Source of the DNA: an uncultured Verrucomicrobiota bacterium
GTDB lineage: Bacteria > Verrucomicrobiota > Verrucomicrobiia > Opitutales > Seribacteraceae
Length of the DNA stretch: 64,000 bases
Assembly (NCBI GenBank): GCA_902569115.1
Contig: CACFTI010000007.1
Coordinates: 18,277 to 82,276, forward strand
Direction of reading: 5' to 3'
Shown here: positions 8,543 through 19,557 of the stretch, piece after piece
Layout: every line of letters starts with the position of its first letter
Position numbering within the stretch: position 1 is the stretch's first letter
Made by a program: the position numbers and the translations under genes
The notes under the pieces: model-generated
What the model saw: the letters and a program-made list of their open reading frames with translations, nothing else
Database searches by the model: none
Told to the model about the DNA's origin: nothing

Positions 8543-10381
8543 TTAACTCCTAAAGCTGGGTTTTGATTTCTTTTTGAAGTCTCTGCCTTTGCCGAACTTT
8601 TTACCTTTTCCGAAGCTTTTCTTAAACTTGCCTCCTTTGCCTCCAGGGCGGGGGCGGCCTTTATCGATGGAAATATTCATCTGATGTCCCTGTACCCAAA
8701 CAGTTTTTAAAGCGTCCAGTATTTCCTTTGGCATATCCTGGGGGAGATCAATAAAGGAATGATCTTTAAACATGCGGATCTTTCCAACACTTCTCGGGTC
8801 CAATCCTACTTCGTTGGCAATCGCTCCGACAATGTCGCCTTTTTGTGCTCCATGGAATTCTCCCACTTCAATGCGGTAGCTCTGTAAATGGTCATCCCGA
8901 AAAGACTTCCGTTCAGAGCGTCCATCATCCCTTGAATTATAGTCACCCCTGTCTCCACGGTCCCGATCCCGGCGGTCCTCCCTGCGTGCCCGTTTGGATT
9001 CGATTTTGGGCATGCTGTCATAGAAAAGTGGTTTTTTGCCCGCAGCAAGAAAGGCAAGAGCTGCGGCAATATCAAGTGTGTCCTTGCTTGTTTCCTCGAC
9101 AAGTCTTTGGAGGGCTTTGCGATAGTCCCCCAATTCTCCCTTCATTCCTTCTTCGATGCGGTTGAAGAATTCCTCTTCCCGGCGTTCATTCATTTCCTCC
9201 AAGGTAGGGAATATGTACTCCGCACAAGGGACTTTCAATGTCCGCTCGATCGCCTTGAGCATGCGCATCTCTTTGTTGGTCACAAAGATAATGGCATCGC
9301 CTTCCCTGCCGGCCCGTCCGGTGCGTCCGATCCGGTGGGTATAAGATTCCAAATCAAAAGGTGCGTCATAATTAAGCACATGAGTGATTCGGTCGACATC
9401 CAGGCCTCTGGCTGCCACATCGGTGGCAACCAGCACATTAATTTTACCGCGTTTCAAGCGATCGACTGTTTTTTCCCGGAGGTTTTGGGGCATATCGCCA
9501 TTGAGCGGCTCGGCTGGATACCCTTTGCCCTGAAGTTTTTCCGCAATTTCCATGGTTGCGTTTTTGGTGCGGGCGAAAATAAGCATGGCATCAAACTTTT
9601 CGATTTCCAAGAGTTTCAGCAACATATCCCTTTTTTCGTGCTGACGTACCTTGATGAAGTGTTGCCGAATATTGGGTGAATTCTCCGCCTTAACTTTGAT
9701 GGTAATTTTAACGGGGTCCTGCATGTAGTTCTCCGCAAGCCTCTGGATAGGTTTGGGCATGGTGGCCGAGAAGAGGGCAGTCTGCCGTTCGGCAGGAGTA
9801 TGCTCAAGAATCCATTTGATGTCATCGATGAAGCCCATGCTAAGCATTTCGTCTGCTTCATCGAGAACCACGGTCTGGAGATGATCGAGTTTTAAGTACC
9901 CTTTCTCGATATGATCCATAATTCTCCCGGGGGTCCCGACGACAATTTGAGCACCTCTTTTAAATTCTTTGATCTGTTCGCCGTATCCGGTGCCTCCGTA
10001 GACGGCGACTACCCGTAACTGGGACAAATTTTCTGCAAAGCCCTCCATCGCCTCAGCTACTTGTAACGCAAGTTCACGAGTAGGAGCCAAGACGAGAATT
10101 TGGGCTCCCCTAACGGATTCGTCGAGTCTGGAGAGCAAGGGCAGCGAAAAAGCTGCAGTCTTGCCGGTTCCGGTTTGGGCAACACCGAGTAGATCTCTAC
10201 CCTCTAAGATAGGAGGGATCGAGCATTCCTGTATGGGTGAGGGCGTTTCGTATCCTGCTTTGCGGACTGCTTGAAGGATTGGCTTAGCCAATCCCATATC
10301 TTCAAAGCTTTTGGGCGTAGCCGAAGCTTCCTGAATTTCAATGTCTTGGGTCATGTGAATGTGGGTTCGTTTGCTTTTCAA
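8543..10381 (-). CDS. DEAD-box RNA helicase (DeaD/CsdA type, DbpA-like RNA-binding domain, basic C-tail); true start may be internal (MTQDIEIQ)
   Basis: AQTGTGKTAAF, PTRELA, VLDEADEML, SATMP, THRIGRTGRAGREG; C-terminal VGAIANEVGLDPRSVGKIRMFKDHSFIDLP and a G/K/R-rich tail. Confidence 0.95.
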   Translation of the reverse strand: MKSKRTHIHMTQDIEIQEASATPKSFEDMGLAKPILQAVRKAGYETPSPIQECSIPPILEGRDLLGVAQTGTGKTAAFSLPLLSRLDESVRGAQILVLAPTRELALQVAEAMEGFAENLSQLRVVAVYGGTGYGEQIKEFKRGAQIVVGTPGRIMDHIEKGYLKLDHLQTVVLDEADEMLSMGFIDDIKWILEHTPAERQTALFSATMPKPIQRLAENYMQDPVKITIKVKAENSPNIRQHFIKVRQHEKRDMLLKLLEIEKFDAMLIFARTKNATMEIAEKLQGKGYPAEPLNGDMPQNLREKTVDRLKRGKINVLVATDVAARGLDVDRITHVLNYDAPFDLESYTHRIGRTGRAGREGDAIIFVTNKEMRMLKAIERTLKVPCAEYIFPTLEEMNERREEEFFNRIEEGMKGELGDYRKALQRLVEETSKDTLDIAAALAFLAAGKKPLFYDSMPKIESKRARREDRRDRDRGDRGDYNSRDDGRSERKSFRDDHLQSYRIEVGEFHGAQKGDIVGAIANEVGLDPRSVGKIRMFKDHSFIDLPQDMPKEILDALKTVWVQGHQMNISIDKGRPRPGGKGGKFKKSFGKGKKFGKGRDFKKKSKPSFRS

Positions 10382-10647
10382 TATCTGCCAAAAAGGTCGA
10401 ACACTCGCTCACATACTCCAACTTCCATCCATTCCACTCGTGAGCACCGGTTCTTGTGCTTGGCTTAAGTTGTTCACAGTATTTTAACTTGTTAATAATG
10501 GCGAGCCTGAAAACGAAACAAAAACATCATGATATTCATTTGAATTAGTTTAGGTCTTTGATTCACCGAATTATCCAACTTCTTGCTACCCAGAATTTTA
10601 GTAATTTAAATGTTTCGGGTTGCTTCGATCCTTGAATAATAATTTTT

Positions 10648-11403
10648 TTGGGGGCTGTGAAAAAATTAATCAGCCTTTTCAGTTCATTGTTTTTAGTGAT
10701 TAGCCATGCCGTTCTTGCTCACGATGCTGAGACTTCCCGACCATTTCAAAAGTTTCATGCCCATCAAATATTTGAGTCTCACTCGCATGCGGGTTGGGAG
10801 AGTCGTTACTTTTCAGAAGGAAGAGACGCATTGAATGGTAAATCTCTCTGGGCAGGCTCTTTCGAACTTGGCTATGATCATTTTTCAGGCGGGGTATGGT
10901 ATGGTCGATCCTCAGATCATTCCTACGATGAATGGCAGTATAATTTGTCGATTACGCAAGAAATGAATGGATTTGAGTTTTATGCGGATTATACCCATTT
11001 GGTTTTCGCTAAGGATGATGAATCTGATGATGAGTGGTCTGTGGGCATTAGTTATGGTGACTTACCTTGGGATATGGAATCAGCATTGGATGCAACTTAT
11101 TCGGTGGATGCGGATGGAACTTTCCTCGAATGGTCGAATGGGAAATCCTTCTCAATAAGTGAGGCGGCTGAACTTTCTGCTAATGGAATTTTCGGATGGA
11201 ATGAAGGGTATGTTTCAGATGGTCATGATGGGATGAATTATTTTGCATTCAGTTTGTCTGGGGAAAGAGTATTGAATGAAAATTTTTCCCTGGTCGGCCA
11301 TGGTACCCAAAGTTGGGCAATAGATCGGGATTTGACTTATGCCGGGGATGATCAGCTTAAAGACTTTTTCCATGTGGGTATTGGAATCGAATGGAATTTC
11401 TAA
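10648..11403 (+). CDS. Secreted hypothetical protein, probable outer-membrane beta-barrel
   Basis: Signal peptide; alternating aromatic/polar strands ending in F (...FFHVGIGIEWNF). Start is TTG or the nearby GTG at 10657. Confidence 0.6.
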   Translation: MGAVKKLISLFSSLFLVISHAVLAHDAETSRPFQKFHAHQIFESHSHAGWESRYFSEGRDALNGKSLWAGSFELGYDHFSGGVWYGRSSDHSYDEWQYNLSITQEMNGFEFYADYTHLVFAKDDESDDEWSVGISYGDLPWDMESALDATYSVDADGTFLEWSNGKSFSISEAAELSANGIFGWNEGYVSDGHDGMNYFAFSLSGERVLNENFSLVGHGTQSWAIDRDLTYAGDDQLKDFFHVGIGIEWNF

Positions 11404-11547
11404 ACCACGCAGTGAGATCGGTTCTATGCATCTTCTCTTCTTTATCTAAGAATTCTTCTTCCAGTTAAGTCATAGCACCTGGGATTAATTTCTCGGTGAT
11501 GAATAAATTTTCTAGAGTTTATTTGTTGATTTGCATTAACTGAAAAA

Positions 11548-13101
11548 ATGCGAATCATACTCTCCTTTCTTTTTGTTCTTTCGGGTTATTTCTGCTTTGG
11601 GCAGCATGACCGTGAAAGGAACGCTTTCCGTCATCTTGCTGAAGGAAAAGTCGAAAAAGCCTACTTTGAATTAAAAAATGGCAAGAAACATACAGATCCT
11701 GCGGAAAAGGCATTCATCTCAACTCTTTGCCTACTAAACGAAGAAAAAGTAGAACAGGCTTTGATGATGGCGAGAAAAGCAGTCAAGGAAGGTTTGCCAT
11801 TTGAGCGTTTTCTTGGAGAACCCCGAGAATGGCTTAAACCCTTGCGGGAGATGAAGGAATTTAGCCGTTGGGAGATAAGTCTTAATCCTTCGGCTCTGCT
11901 TCATGGACCAATGGTTGGGCAGGTAACTGATCTGACCGCAAGCTTCTGGTTCCGAACGGATGGTCCCTGTGAGATTGAAGTTGAAATAACCGGTCATTCG
12001 GGTCGGGAGAAAATCACAACATCCAAAGAAGAGGGATTTGTCGGGGTGGTGCATGTGGATGGTCTTCTTCCAAATACTTATTTCGCCTATCGGGTATTCG
12101 TAAATGGAGAGGAGTACTTGGACAACTCGAGAGAGTTTGGTTTTCGCACATTTCCTGAACCTCATGAAGGTGCGAGATTCACGATTGCTTTTGGGGGATG
12201 TTCGGGTTTTGTCCCCGAGTATGAAAAAATCTGGGAATTAATCGCCGATCACGACCCGAGAGCGATGCTGATGCTGGGCGATAATGTCTACATTGATGAT
12301 CCGGAAGATGTGAAATGGACTGGAGATTATTGCTACTCCCGCAGACATTCACGGCCGGAGTGGAAGAAGCTTGTGGCTAAAACCTCAATGCATGCAATTT
12401 ATGATGATCATGATTTTGGGATGGATGATTGTATTCCTGGATCTGAGATTAATTTTCCCAAGTGGAAGAAGCCAGTTTTGGCAAATTTCAATAAGAATTG
12501 GAATAATCCACCCGTTGGCGGTGGGATCGAAAATCCCGGGTGCTGGCAGACTTTCACCCTGGGGCAGGTTCAGATAATTATGTTGGACTGTCGATATTAC
12601 AGAGATCGAAAGAAAAAATCCATGCTTGGCCCCGTGCAAAAGAAATGGCTTTTCAAAACTCTCAATGAGTCGGAGGCTACCTTCAAAATAATTGCTTCCT
12701 CAGTTCCCTTTTCTGCAGGGATTAAGCCAGGAAGCAAAGACCCATGGGACGGATACCCCGAAGAGCGCGAAGAAATCTTCCGTTTCATAGAAAAAGAAAA
12801 AATAGAAGGAGTTGTCTTGCTTGCTGCCGATCGGCATCGGATTGATTTGCGTAAAACGAAACGACCCGAGGGGTATGATTTGTTTGAATTTGTCAGCGGT
12901 CGTCTGACGAACCGTCATGTGCATTCTGTCATCAAAACCGATGGATTGATTTGGGGGTACAATGAAACCTGCGGCTATTGCCTGCTCCATTTCGATACCA
13001 AAGCGAAGAAACCGCAGGTGAAGCTCGAGGCCTATGATAACAAGGGGAAACTTTTGTTCGCCCAAAAAATCAGTGCCCAAGACTTACGATTCGAAAACTG
13101 A
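11548..13101 (+). CDS. PhoD-like alkaline phosphatase/metallophosphoesterase
   Basis: FAFGGCSGF, MLMLGDNVYIDDPEDV, AIYDDHDFGMDDCIPGS, LLAADRHRIDL. Confidence 0.85.
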   Translation: MRIILSFLFVLSGYFCFGQHDRERNAFRHLAEGKVEKAYFELKNGKKHTDPAEKAFISTLCLLNEEKVEQALMMARKAVKEGLPFERFLGEPREWLKPLREMKEFSRWEISLNPSALLHGPMVGQVTDLTASFWFRTDGPCEIEVEITGHSGREKITTSKEEGFVGVVHVDGLLPNTYFAYRVFVNGEEYLDNSREFGFRTFPEPHEGARFTIAFGGCSGFVPEYEKIWELIADHDPRAMLMLGDNVYIDDPEDVKWTGDYCYSRRHSRPEWKKLVAKTSMHAIYDDHDFGMDDCIPGSEINFPKWKKPVLANFNKNWNNPPVGGGIENPGCWQTFTLGQVQIIMLDCRYYRDRKKKSMLGPVQKKWLFKTLNESEATFKIIASSVPFSAGIKPGSKDPWDGYPEEREEIFRFIEKEKIEGVVLLAADRHRIDLRKTKRPEGYDLFEFVSGRLTNRHVHSVIKTDGLIWGYNETCGYCLLHFDTKAKKPQVKLEAYDNKGKLLFAQKISAQDLRFEN

Positions 13102-13102
13102 T

Positions 13103-13978
13103 CTATTGTAACTGATTGAGTATGTCAGCGTCTCCCTTTTGAGAATGGCTGAGTATTTTGCCGCCCTCAAAGATTTGGTACGCTTTCCCGTTTTTCCAAC
13201 GGCTTACTTTATAAAGGGTGGCAAAATCAAAGTCCGGTGCTTTTCCACCCTGTCCGCCGACAACTTCTGCTCCTCTCCTTACATTATCCTGCATCCAGGC
13301 AGGTAATCGTAAATGAAAAGGGTTTCTTGTTACCTCGCCTTTGTGGTGAGAGAGGGCTGCAACCAGATCGGCCACTTCCTCTGGGGAATTTTCCACCATC
13401 AAATTGGGGTTTTGTATTTGTCCCCAAAATTCAGTCTCGATCAGGGTTACTTCCGCACCAGGGATTTTTTGAAGAGCATCAATGGTGAGCAGATACACAC
13501 CTAAGTGGGTTCGGTTCCAGTCTGTTGAACTTGGAAAAAAGAGAATGTCTGGATTTATCTTTTCCAGTGATAGGACCAGTTCATCGACCGCATTGGACCA
13601 GTGTGCAGGTTCCGCTTCTCTGCTTTCGGGATTGATGTTATCCAATCCAGCCTGACCAAACGATAATAAGCTGAAACCGATCCATTTACAGGCAGAGTTT
13701 AATTCTTTTTCCCGCTCCTTTTTTCTTTCAGGATTACTGCCACAAGTGATTGGTAGAACCAATACTTCCGATCCAGCTTCTCTCATCAGCCTCAGGGGTA
13801 GCCCCCCCATTACGCACTCATCATCAGGGTGGGGAGCTAAGAGCAGTACCTTGGGAGCGGTTGGATTTGACTTAACCGGTGCGGGCAATGGCATCTGACC
13901 CAAGGGCAAATCATGACCTGCCTTGAAGTTTTTACAAACAGAGTGGACAAATTCACTGTATGGGTTTGAGGAGTCCAT
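13103..13978 (-). CDS. PIG-L family deacetylase
   Basis: VLLLAPHPDDECVMGGLPLRL and FFPSSTDWNRTHLGVYLLTIDAL, LmbE/PIG-L motifs. Confidence 0.9.
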   Translation of the reverse strand: MDSSNPYSEFVHSVCKNFKAGHDLPLGQMPLPAPVKSNPTAPKVLLLAPHPDDECVMGGLPLRLMREAGSEVLVLPITCGSNPERKKEREKELNSACKWIGFSLLSFGQAGLDNINPESREAEPAHWSNAVDELVLSLEKINPDILFFPSSTDWNRTHLGVYLLTIDALQKIPGAEVTLIETEFWGQIQNPNLMVENSPEEVADLVAALSHHKGEVTRNPFHLRLPAWMQDNVRRGAEVVGGQGGKAPDFDFATLYKVSRWKNGKAYQIFEGGKILSHSQKGDADILNQLQ

Positions 13979-14115
13979 GTTCTAAATATGTACGAAATTT
14001 TACCTGTTACGACCAAAATGAGCGAAAATTCAGGATCGAGTAAGAATTTAGTTTTGCAGACATATACAAGTCGTACTTGTCCATCATTCAAAAAAAGTTA
14101 GTATGAGTCTTTTGT

Positions 14116-17100
14116 ATGAAAATAACCTATCTTGTTAAATTTATATTTCTGTTGCCTTTACTTTGTGTTGCAAAACCGATTGAGGTTGGAGAGCAAGACA
14201 TGCCAGAGCTATCTAACCAACCTGCACCTTTCCGGGGAAAGATTAATCACTCTGGTTACAGCGGGCATACTTGGGTGACATACCCCCATGTGGAAAATCC
14301 CGCCAGTTTGGATATGGACCCGCACGGCCGAATTTTTGTTTCGGAAGCCAATCGTTTTTGGTTCGGAGTTCCTGATCTTCGCCGGGCGCGTGAAATGATC
14401 CGCGGTGATTTTCGTTCCCGTACCACGGCTGACCGGTTGGCCTTGTATGATGCCCACGCAGATAAACGAGACCGTGCCTGGTATGAGCAAACTCCCGACC
14501 GCCTGATCAGGCTGGAGGATAGCGACGGTAATTTTGTTGCTGATAAAAGAACCCTTTTTTCGGATGCCTTTGATAAACCTTTGGATGGGATTGGGTTCTC
14601 AGTACTTGCGGAAAGAAATGCGACTTACTTTACCTGTATCCCCGCCTTACGTAAGCTCACAGATCCCAATGATGATGGGGTGGCCGACACCATGGAAAAC
14701 CTTGTGGAGGGCTTTGGTGTTCGCGTCTCTTTCATTGGTCATGATTTACACGGAATTATCCGGGGACCAGACGGTCGGCTCTATTTTACAATTGGAGATC
14801 GTGGTTTTTATGTCGAACGGGAAGATGGTGAAATCTTCGAAGCTTCGGGGAGAGGTGCGGTTTTTCGTTGTGATTCGGATGGGACTAACTTCGAAGTTTA
14901 TGCGCATGGCTTGAGGAACCCACAGGAACTTGCCTTTGACGACCAGGGGAATCTTTTCACTTTTGATAATACGGGAGATATTGGAGATAAAGCCCGGGTT
15001 GTCTATGTTTTGGATAATACAGACTCCGGTTGGGATATGGCTCACCAGTCACCTCATCATTATGCCAACGCTCTGGACTGGGGGAATTTTAAACTTAACA
15101 AATCAGTCTGGGTGGGCGAAAAAATGTTTGAGCAGTATACGCCGGATCAGCCTCAATGGGTTTATCCCCCAATCGGGCATTTGGGGAATGGCCCTTCCGG
15201 AGTGGCTTGGCTCTCTGGACAAACTGTGCCAGAGGATTTGCAGGGCGGCTTTTTGGTAACCAATTACCGGGGAGCTCCTAAGAATTCAAATATCATACAT
15301 GTTTCTTTAAAAGCGAAAGACGCCAGTTTTGAGCTTGGAGAAAACTCGGTCTTTGTGGAAGGTGTCGCTGTTTGTGATGTTGAACATGGCTACGATGGGA
15401 ATATTTATTTGGCAGACTACGGTGGTGGTTGGTCAGTAAATAAAAATGGAACCATTCAAATTCTTCGCCCGACTGATTCAAAAAGACAAGCAATCGGAAA
15501 GGAGACTGCACTTACTTTTAAGAAGGGTTTTAACCAAAGATCGCTTCCGGAACTTGAACTACTTTTAGCACATGAAGATCAAAGGGTTAGGCAGGCTGCT
15601 CAATTTGCAATGGTTGCGAAAGGGTCCACTGCTATCAAAACCTTTGCCGAGATTCTGAAAGCAGATGCCGATCCTCATGCACCTCTTCATTCCTTATGGG
15701 GATTGGGGCAGTTGTATCGTAAGGGAGTCGCTGACGCGGCCTTTCCTCTTCTAGAGAGCCTGACTTCGGATAATGAGGAAATTCGTGCAAATGCGGCGAG
15801 AACTTGTGGGGATATCCAATTGGCATCCGCGAAGAAACTGCTTTTGGATTTATTAGATGATCCCAGTCCCCGGGTCATTTCCTTGGCGACGGTTGCCCTG
15901 GGCCGAATCGCACCCAAGGGAGATAGAGAGGTTGTTGATTCACTCTTCACAAACGCAGCCAAAAACAAAGGAACCGCGTTTGATGTGACTATCCGGCATG
16001 CTTATCTTTCTGCCCTTACTCGACTGGCAAAGCCTGATCAAACTCTTGCCCGAGTTAAATCGGATTCCTTTGAGCAGCGTATGCTTTCCCTACTGGTCTG
16101 TAGAAGACAGAATCATCCACATCTTGCTCTTTTCTTGAACGACGAGAATGAGGCGATCAAAAATGAGGCCGTTTCCGCCATTTATGATACCGGAGCCCTG
16201 GATGGCCCAGCAGGTAAGGAGCTTCTTTCACTCAAGCTGGAAGACTTCCCTTTTCATCAACAGGCCAGACTGGTAGGTGCTTATTTTCGGATTGGTTCAA
16301 AGGAATCAGCTAAAGCCCTTGTTGAAACTTGTACCAATTCGATGCTGAAGGAGGAGTTGAGGATCTTCGCTTTGGAAGCGCTCTTGCGCTGGTCCATACC
16401 GATGGATACGGACCCAGTTCTTGGGCATTACCGACCCACTTTGAAAAGCACTTTTTCGCGGACTGAGCTCGTTGCATCTTCGGGAGAAAGTATTCGACAG
16501 CTTGTGGAAAAAGAGAAATCCCCAAAGCTTGCTTCCCTTTTGGGCAAATTTGTTATGGAAGCCGGGATTTCAATGGATCCAGTCGTGTTGCGCAAACAGG
16601 TCATGGATACGAATCTGAACCCGGAAGTTCGTGCTTCTAATCTTCGATCTCTTCTTAGTCTTAACGAGCCGGCTGATCATTCATTGATCGAAAAGTTGGT
16701 GGATGATCCAAGCGAGTTGGTAAGATCCGTCAGTTATGCAGGTCTTGTGGAACGGGGACTGGAAAGGTACCAAGAAAGAGTCGTCGTTGCTGTGAAAGAA
16801 GATGATCCTGTCGTGGCCCGTGCGATTTTTAAAGTTTTATCTCAAAAGAATCCTCAGGTCCTGATTGATATGTGGAAAGTGCGGGAGTTGAATTTAAAAA
16901 ATGAATTGTGGCTCGATCTCTACCATGCACTCACAGAAAGTCCCGATGAAGAGGCAAGAAAAGTCGCTGCCACCTATGCCGCTGGTGATCCGGGTAGAAT
17001 TCATGCATTGAGTTTGTACGGGGGTAATGTCGGTTCTGGAGAATTAGTTTTCCGTAATCAGGGAGCCTGCCTTCAATGTCATCAAATTGATGGAGAGGGT

Positions 17101-17478
17101 GGAGAGCAGGGACCTGAATTAAGTTTGGTGGGGGATCGTATGCAACCATCCAAACTTCTTGAATCACTGGTTAATCCCAATGCGGAGATTTCTCCCGGTT
17201 ATGGGCTTTCGACTGTGAGTTTAAAGAACGGAGATGCGCAGGTGGGCAGAATCTTGGCGGATGAGGATGACTCCCTAGTTCTTCTATCACCTGACGGCAA
17301 GAAGCAGGAACTCAGTAAAGGGGATGTGGCTTTCGTATCTCCACCGATATCCGCAATGCCTCCCTTGGGTATGACTCTGAATCCAAATGATTTGCGTGAT
17401 TTGATTGCTTATCTGGGTTCCCGAAATAAGGAGTCCATCTCCAAGCTCAAGCGGGAGACGGAACACGGCGAAAAGTAA
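14116..17478 (+). CDS. PVC-type membrane-bound dehydrogenase: beta-propeller, HEAT repeats, cytochrome c
   Basis: MDPHGRIFVSEANRFW, HGLRNPQELAFDDQGNLFTFDNTGD, HEAT-like repeats, C-terminal heme motif CLQCHQIDGEGGEQGPELS. Confidence 0.9.
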   Translation: MKITYLVKFIFLLPLLCVAKPIEVGEQDMPELSNQPAPFRGKINHSGYSGHTWVTYPHVENPASLDMDPHGRIFVSEANRFWFGVPDLRRAREMIRGDFRSRTTADRLALYDAHADKRDRAWYEQTPDRLIRLEDSDGNFVADKRTLFSDAFDKPLDGIGFSVLAERNATYFTCIPALRKLTDPNDDGVADTMENLVEGFGVRVSFIGHDLHGIIRGPDGRLYFTIGDRGFYVEREDGEIFEASGRGAVFRCDSDGTNFEVYAHGLRNPQELAFDDQGNLFTFDNTGDIGDKARVVYVLDNTDSGWDMAHQSPHHYANALDWGNFKLNKSVWVGEKMFEQYTPDQPQWVYPPIGHLGNGPSGVAWLSGQTVPEDLQGGFLVTNYRGAPKNSNIIHVSLKAKDASFELGENSVFVEGVAVCDVEHGYDGNIYLADYGGGWSVNKNGTIQILRPTDSKRQAIGKETALTFKKGFNQRSLPELELLLAHEDQRVRQAAQFAMVAKGSTAIKTFAEILKADADPHAPLHSLWGLGQLYRKGVADAAFPLLESLTSDNEEIRANAARTCGDIQLASAKKLLLDLLDDPSPRVISLATVALGRIAPKGDREVVDSLFTNAAKNKGTAFDVTIRHAYLSALTRLAKPDQTLARVKSDSFEQRMLSLLVCRRQNHPHLALFLNDENEAIKNEAVSAIYDTGALDGPAGKELLSLKLEDFPFHQQARLVGAYFRIGSKESAKALVETCTNSMLKEELRIFALEALLRWSIPMDTDPVLGHYRPTLKSTFSRTELVASSGESIRQLVEKEKSPKLASLLGKFVMEAGISMDPVVLRKQVMDTNLNPEVRASNLRSLLSLNEPADHSLIEKLVDDPSELVRSVSYAGLVERGLERYQERVVVAVKEDDPVVARAIFKVLSQKNPQVLIDMWKVRELNLKNELWLDLYHALTESPDEEARKVAATYAAGDPGRIHALSLYGGNVGSGELVFRNQGACLQCHQIDGEGGEQGPELSLVGDRMQPSKLLESLVNPNAEISPGYGLSTVSLKNGDAQVGRILADEDDSLVLLSPDGKKQELSKGDVAFVSPPISAMPPLGMTLNPNDLRDLIAYLGSRNKESISKLKRETEHGEK

Positions 17479-17492
17479 TACTCAACCTTTTC

Positions 17493-19430
17493 TTAGAGAA
17501 AAGGGTCTACTCGAAGTACTTTGGCTTTTTTAGGTTCCTTTTTGGGGCGTGCATTGGCCAATAGAGGATTTTTGGGGGTATCTTTACCCACCCGCACGCT
17601 ATGCGGATCCATGGAGTAAACCTTAGGCTGAAAGCTCTTGCCCTGTACCCGTACTGTATAAAGAACTTCCTTCGTTTTGTCATTGATTACCTGAACGACC
17701 GGGTTGGGTTTCGAAAAGGATAATTTGGGTAACCATCCTTTCACTTTTCTGCCATCGTTTTGGGTCATCTTTACGGTGACGGGCCAACCGGGAAATTGAG
17801 CTTTGTCCCCATCCGAAACTTTTGCAAACCGGGGCCAGCATTCAAAGGTAATGGTCTGGTTTTTCTTATTGAATTTGGCGACGCCAAATCCATCTGCTCT
17901 TTTTAATTCGTTGTTACGATCCTCGGGGTTTGCATAGGCATGCATCGTGATCAGGTTTCCGAGTCCGTCTGAAAAATCTCCGGTCCATGGGAGGGGAGAG
18001 TTCGGGATCGGGCGGGGGCCTGGTTTTTCATTTTCCGGTTTCCACCAGCGTCCATAGATGGTGTTGACGATGGCTGGACTGGTAAACGCAAAAGGGCCAT
18101 CCCGGTGTTGTTCCACACCGTGCTGTACCACCACCGCGAGGTGCTGATCGCCGCATAAATGAGGTGCCCAGGCTTTACGTAATTCGTAGAGGGCTTTATT
18201 GCGCCCGGTCTGTGGCCAGGCATTGCTGTCAAGATCTGCTAGCAGACGATTAGTGGGACCTCCATGAATGTGAACCGCTCCACAGAACGCAGTCTGGGAA
18301 AGGGCCGCTTTCATTTGAGCACCCTCCCAATCCTGACTCCATTGAGAAAGAAATTTCAATTGGCGATCCCCAAGCAAGACAAGTCCATCGAGATCTACCG
18401 CTTTTCTGTCATATTTGGGATCGTTAATATGATCGGGGCGGGGACCCATCTTGGGGATTTTTCCCGCAGGACCGGTCTTGAATTTTCGGTCTTCTAAAAT
18501 CGCAAAATCTATGCCACCCACGCGGAGTCGGGTAAAGTAAACTTCCAGTCCTCTTTTTACCTTCTTAGGATCCACCGGGTCGGGTAAGTGCCAAGTTTGC
18601 TGTCTTTGCACCATGTTGACGTAGGGAATGGGGTAGAAATATCCGCCACTGTTTCCCGCAGGAGAAGTCGCTACAATCCCACTTTCACCCCATAAGTTTG
18701 CCTGCCCCACATCATGGTCGTCAGGGATGGTCACCGTGGGCCGGTCTTTCATTAAATCCCTGAATTGCAGACCAAATTCGATCCAGCCAGCGGTGTGCTG
18801 GGTATGATGGTAGGTCTGATCACCGGCAAAGAAAAGCATGTCGGGGTCGATCGCTTTGAGATTTTCAATGATCATTGGTCGCGGCCCTTTGGTTCGGCTT
18901 GAGTTGCAGGATAGATTTCCAACCACGATCGTTTCCTGATTAATGGGGTCTTTACGGATTACTCCCTCGAAAAGAGCCTTTTCCCCGTGTCTGACACGAT
19001 AGGGAATGTTCTTGGCCGAGTCCCAGTTTTTTACTCTGAAGTGAGCGGTCCATCCGGGGTAAGTGATCTTTACTTTGGCAATCTCTTTCCATTCTTTTCC
19101 TTGCTTTGTTTCCAGTCGTACTTCTCTGGATTCCTTCGGCATAAGGGGATACAACTGACCGGTGAGTTTCAGTGTCCCCGCATCCACGGTGTATAGGGCA
19201 AAGGCAACGACCTGATCCCTTGGGACATTCATCTCAATGATTTGCTTGGGAGCTTTGCCTTTCTTTTTTGCAGAGGTGTCTACAGGTTTGGCCCGCGTCC
19301 ACCATTCACCCGTTGACATGTGGTCGAGGTTGGGGAATTTGTCTCCAAATAATACTTTGGAATCTGGTTCAGCGTTGGAAATGCCGTGCAATAGGAACAG
19401 GCAACTTAGCGAGGTAAGAAAGAATTTCAT
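17493..19430 (-). CDS. PhoD-like metallophosphatase, secreted
   Basis: Signal peptide; DMLFFAGDQTYHH, TVTIPDDHDVGQANLWGESG, HLCGDQHLAVVVQHGVEQH. Confidence 0.85.
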   Translation of the reverse strand: MKFFLTSLSCLFLLHGISNAEPDSKVLFGDKFPNLDHMSTGEWWTRAKPVDTSAKKKGKAPKQIIEMNVPRDQVVAFALYTVDAGTLKLTGQLYPLMPKESREVRLETKQGKEWKEIAKVKITYPGWTAHFRVKNWDSAKNIPYRVRHGEKALFEGVIRKDPINQETIVVGNLSCNSSRTKGPRPMIIENLKAIDPDMLFFAGDQTYHHTQHTAGWIEFGLQFRDLMKDRPTVTIPDDHDVGQANLWGESGIVATSPAGNSGGYFYPIPYVNMVQRQQTWHLPDPVDPKKVKRGLEVYFTRLRVGGIDFAILEDRKFKTGPAGKIPKMGPRPDHINDPKYDRKAVDLDGLVLLGDRQLKFLSQWSQDWEGAQMKAALSQTAFCGAVHIHGGPTNRLLADLDSNAWPQTGRNKALYELRKAWAPHLCGDQHLAVVVQHGVEQHRDGPFAFTSPAIVNTIYGRWWKPENEKPGPRPIPNSPLPWTGDFSDGLGNLITMHAYANPEDRNNELKRADGFGVAKFNKKNQTITFECWPRFAKVSDGDKAQFPGWPVTVKMTQNDGRKVKGWLPKLSFSKPNPVVQVINDKTKEVLYTVRVQGKSFQPKVYSMDPHSVRVGKDTPKNPLLANARPKKEPKKAKVLRVDPFL

Positions 19431-19557
19431 GGATGTACTTGAAGATGAGAGGAAGACCTTTTCAAGATAAAAAAAGGAATTGAGTCATAATGCCATGCAG
19501 CGTTTCGGCTAGATTGGCTGAAATCATCCCAACTGGCAGGAATACCGATGACAGAGA

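Noticed and set aside
9107-9679. 190-aa + strand ORF opposite the DEAD-box helicase
   Set aside because: Fully antisense to a clear helicase; no SD or motif.
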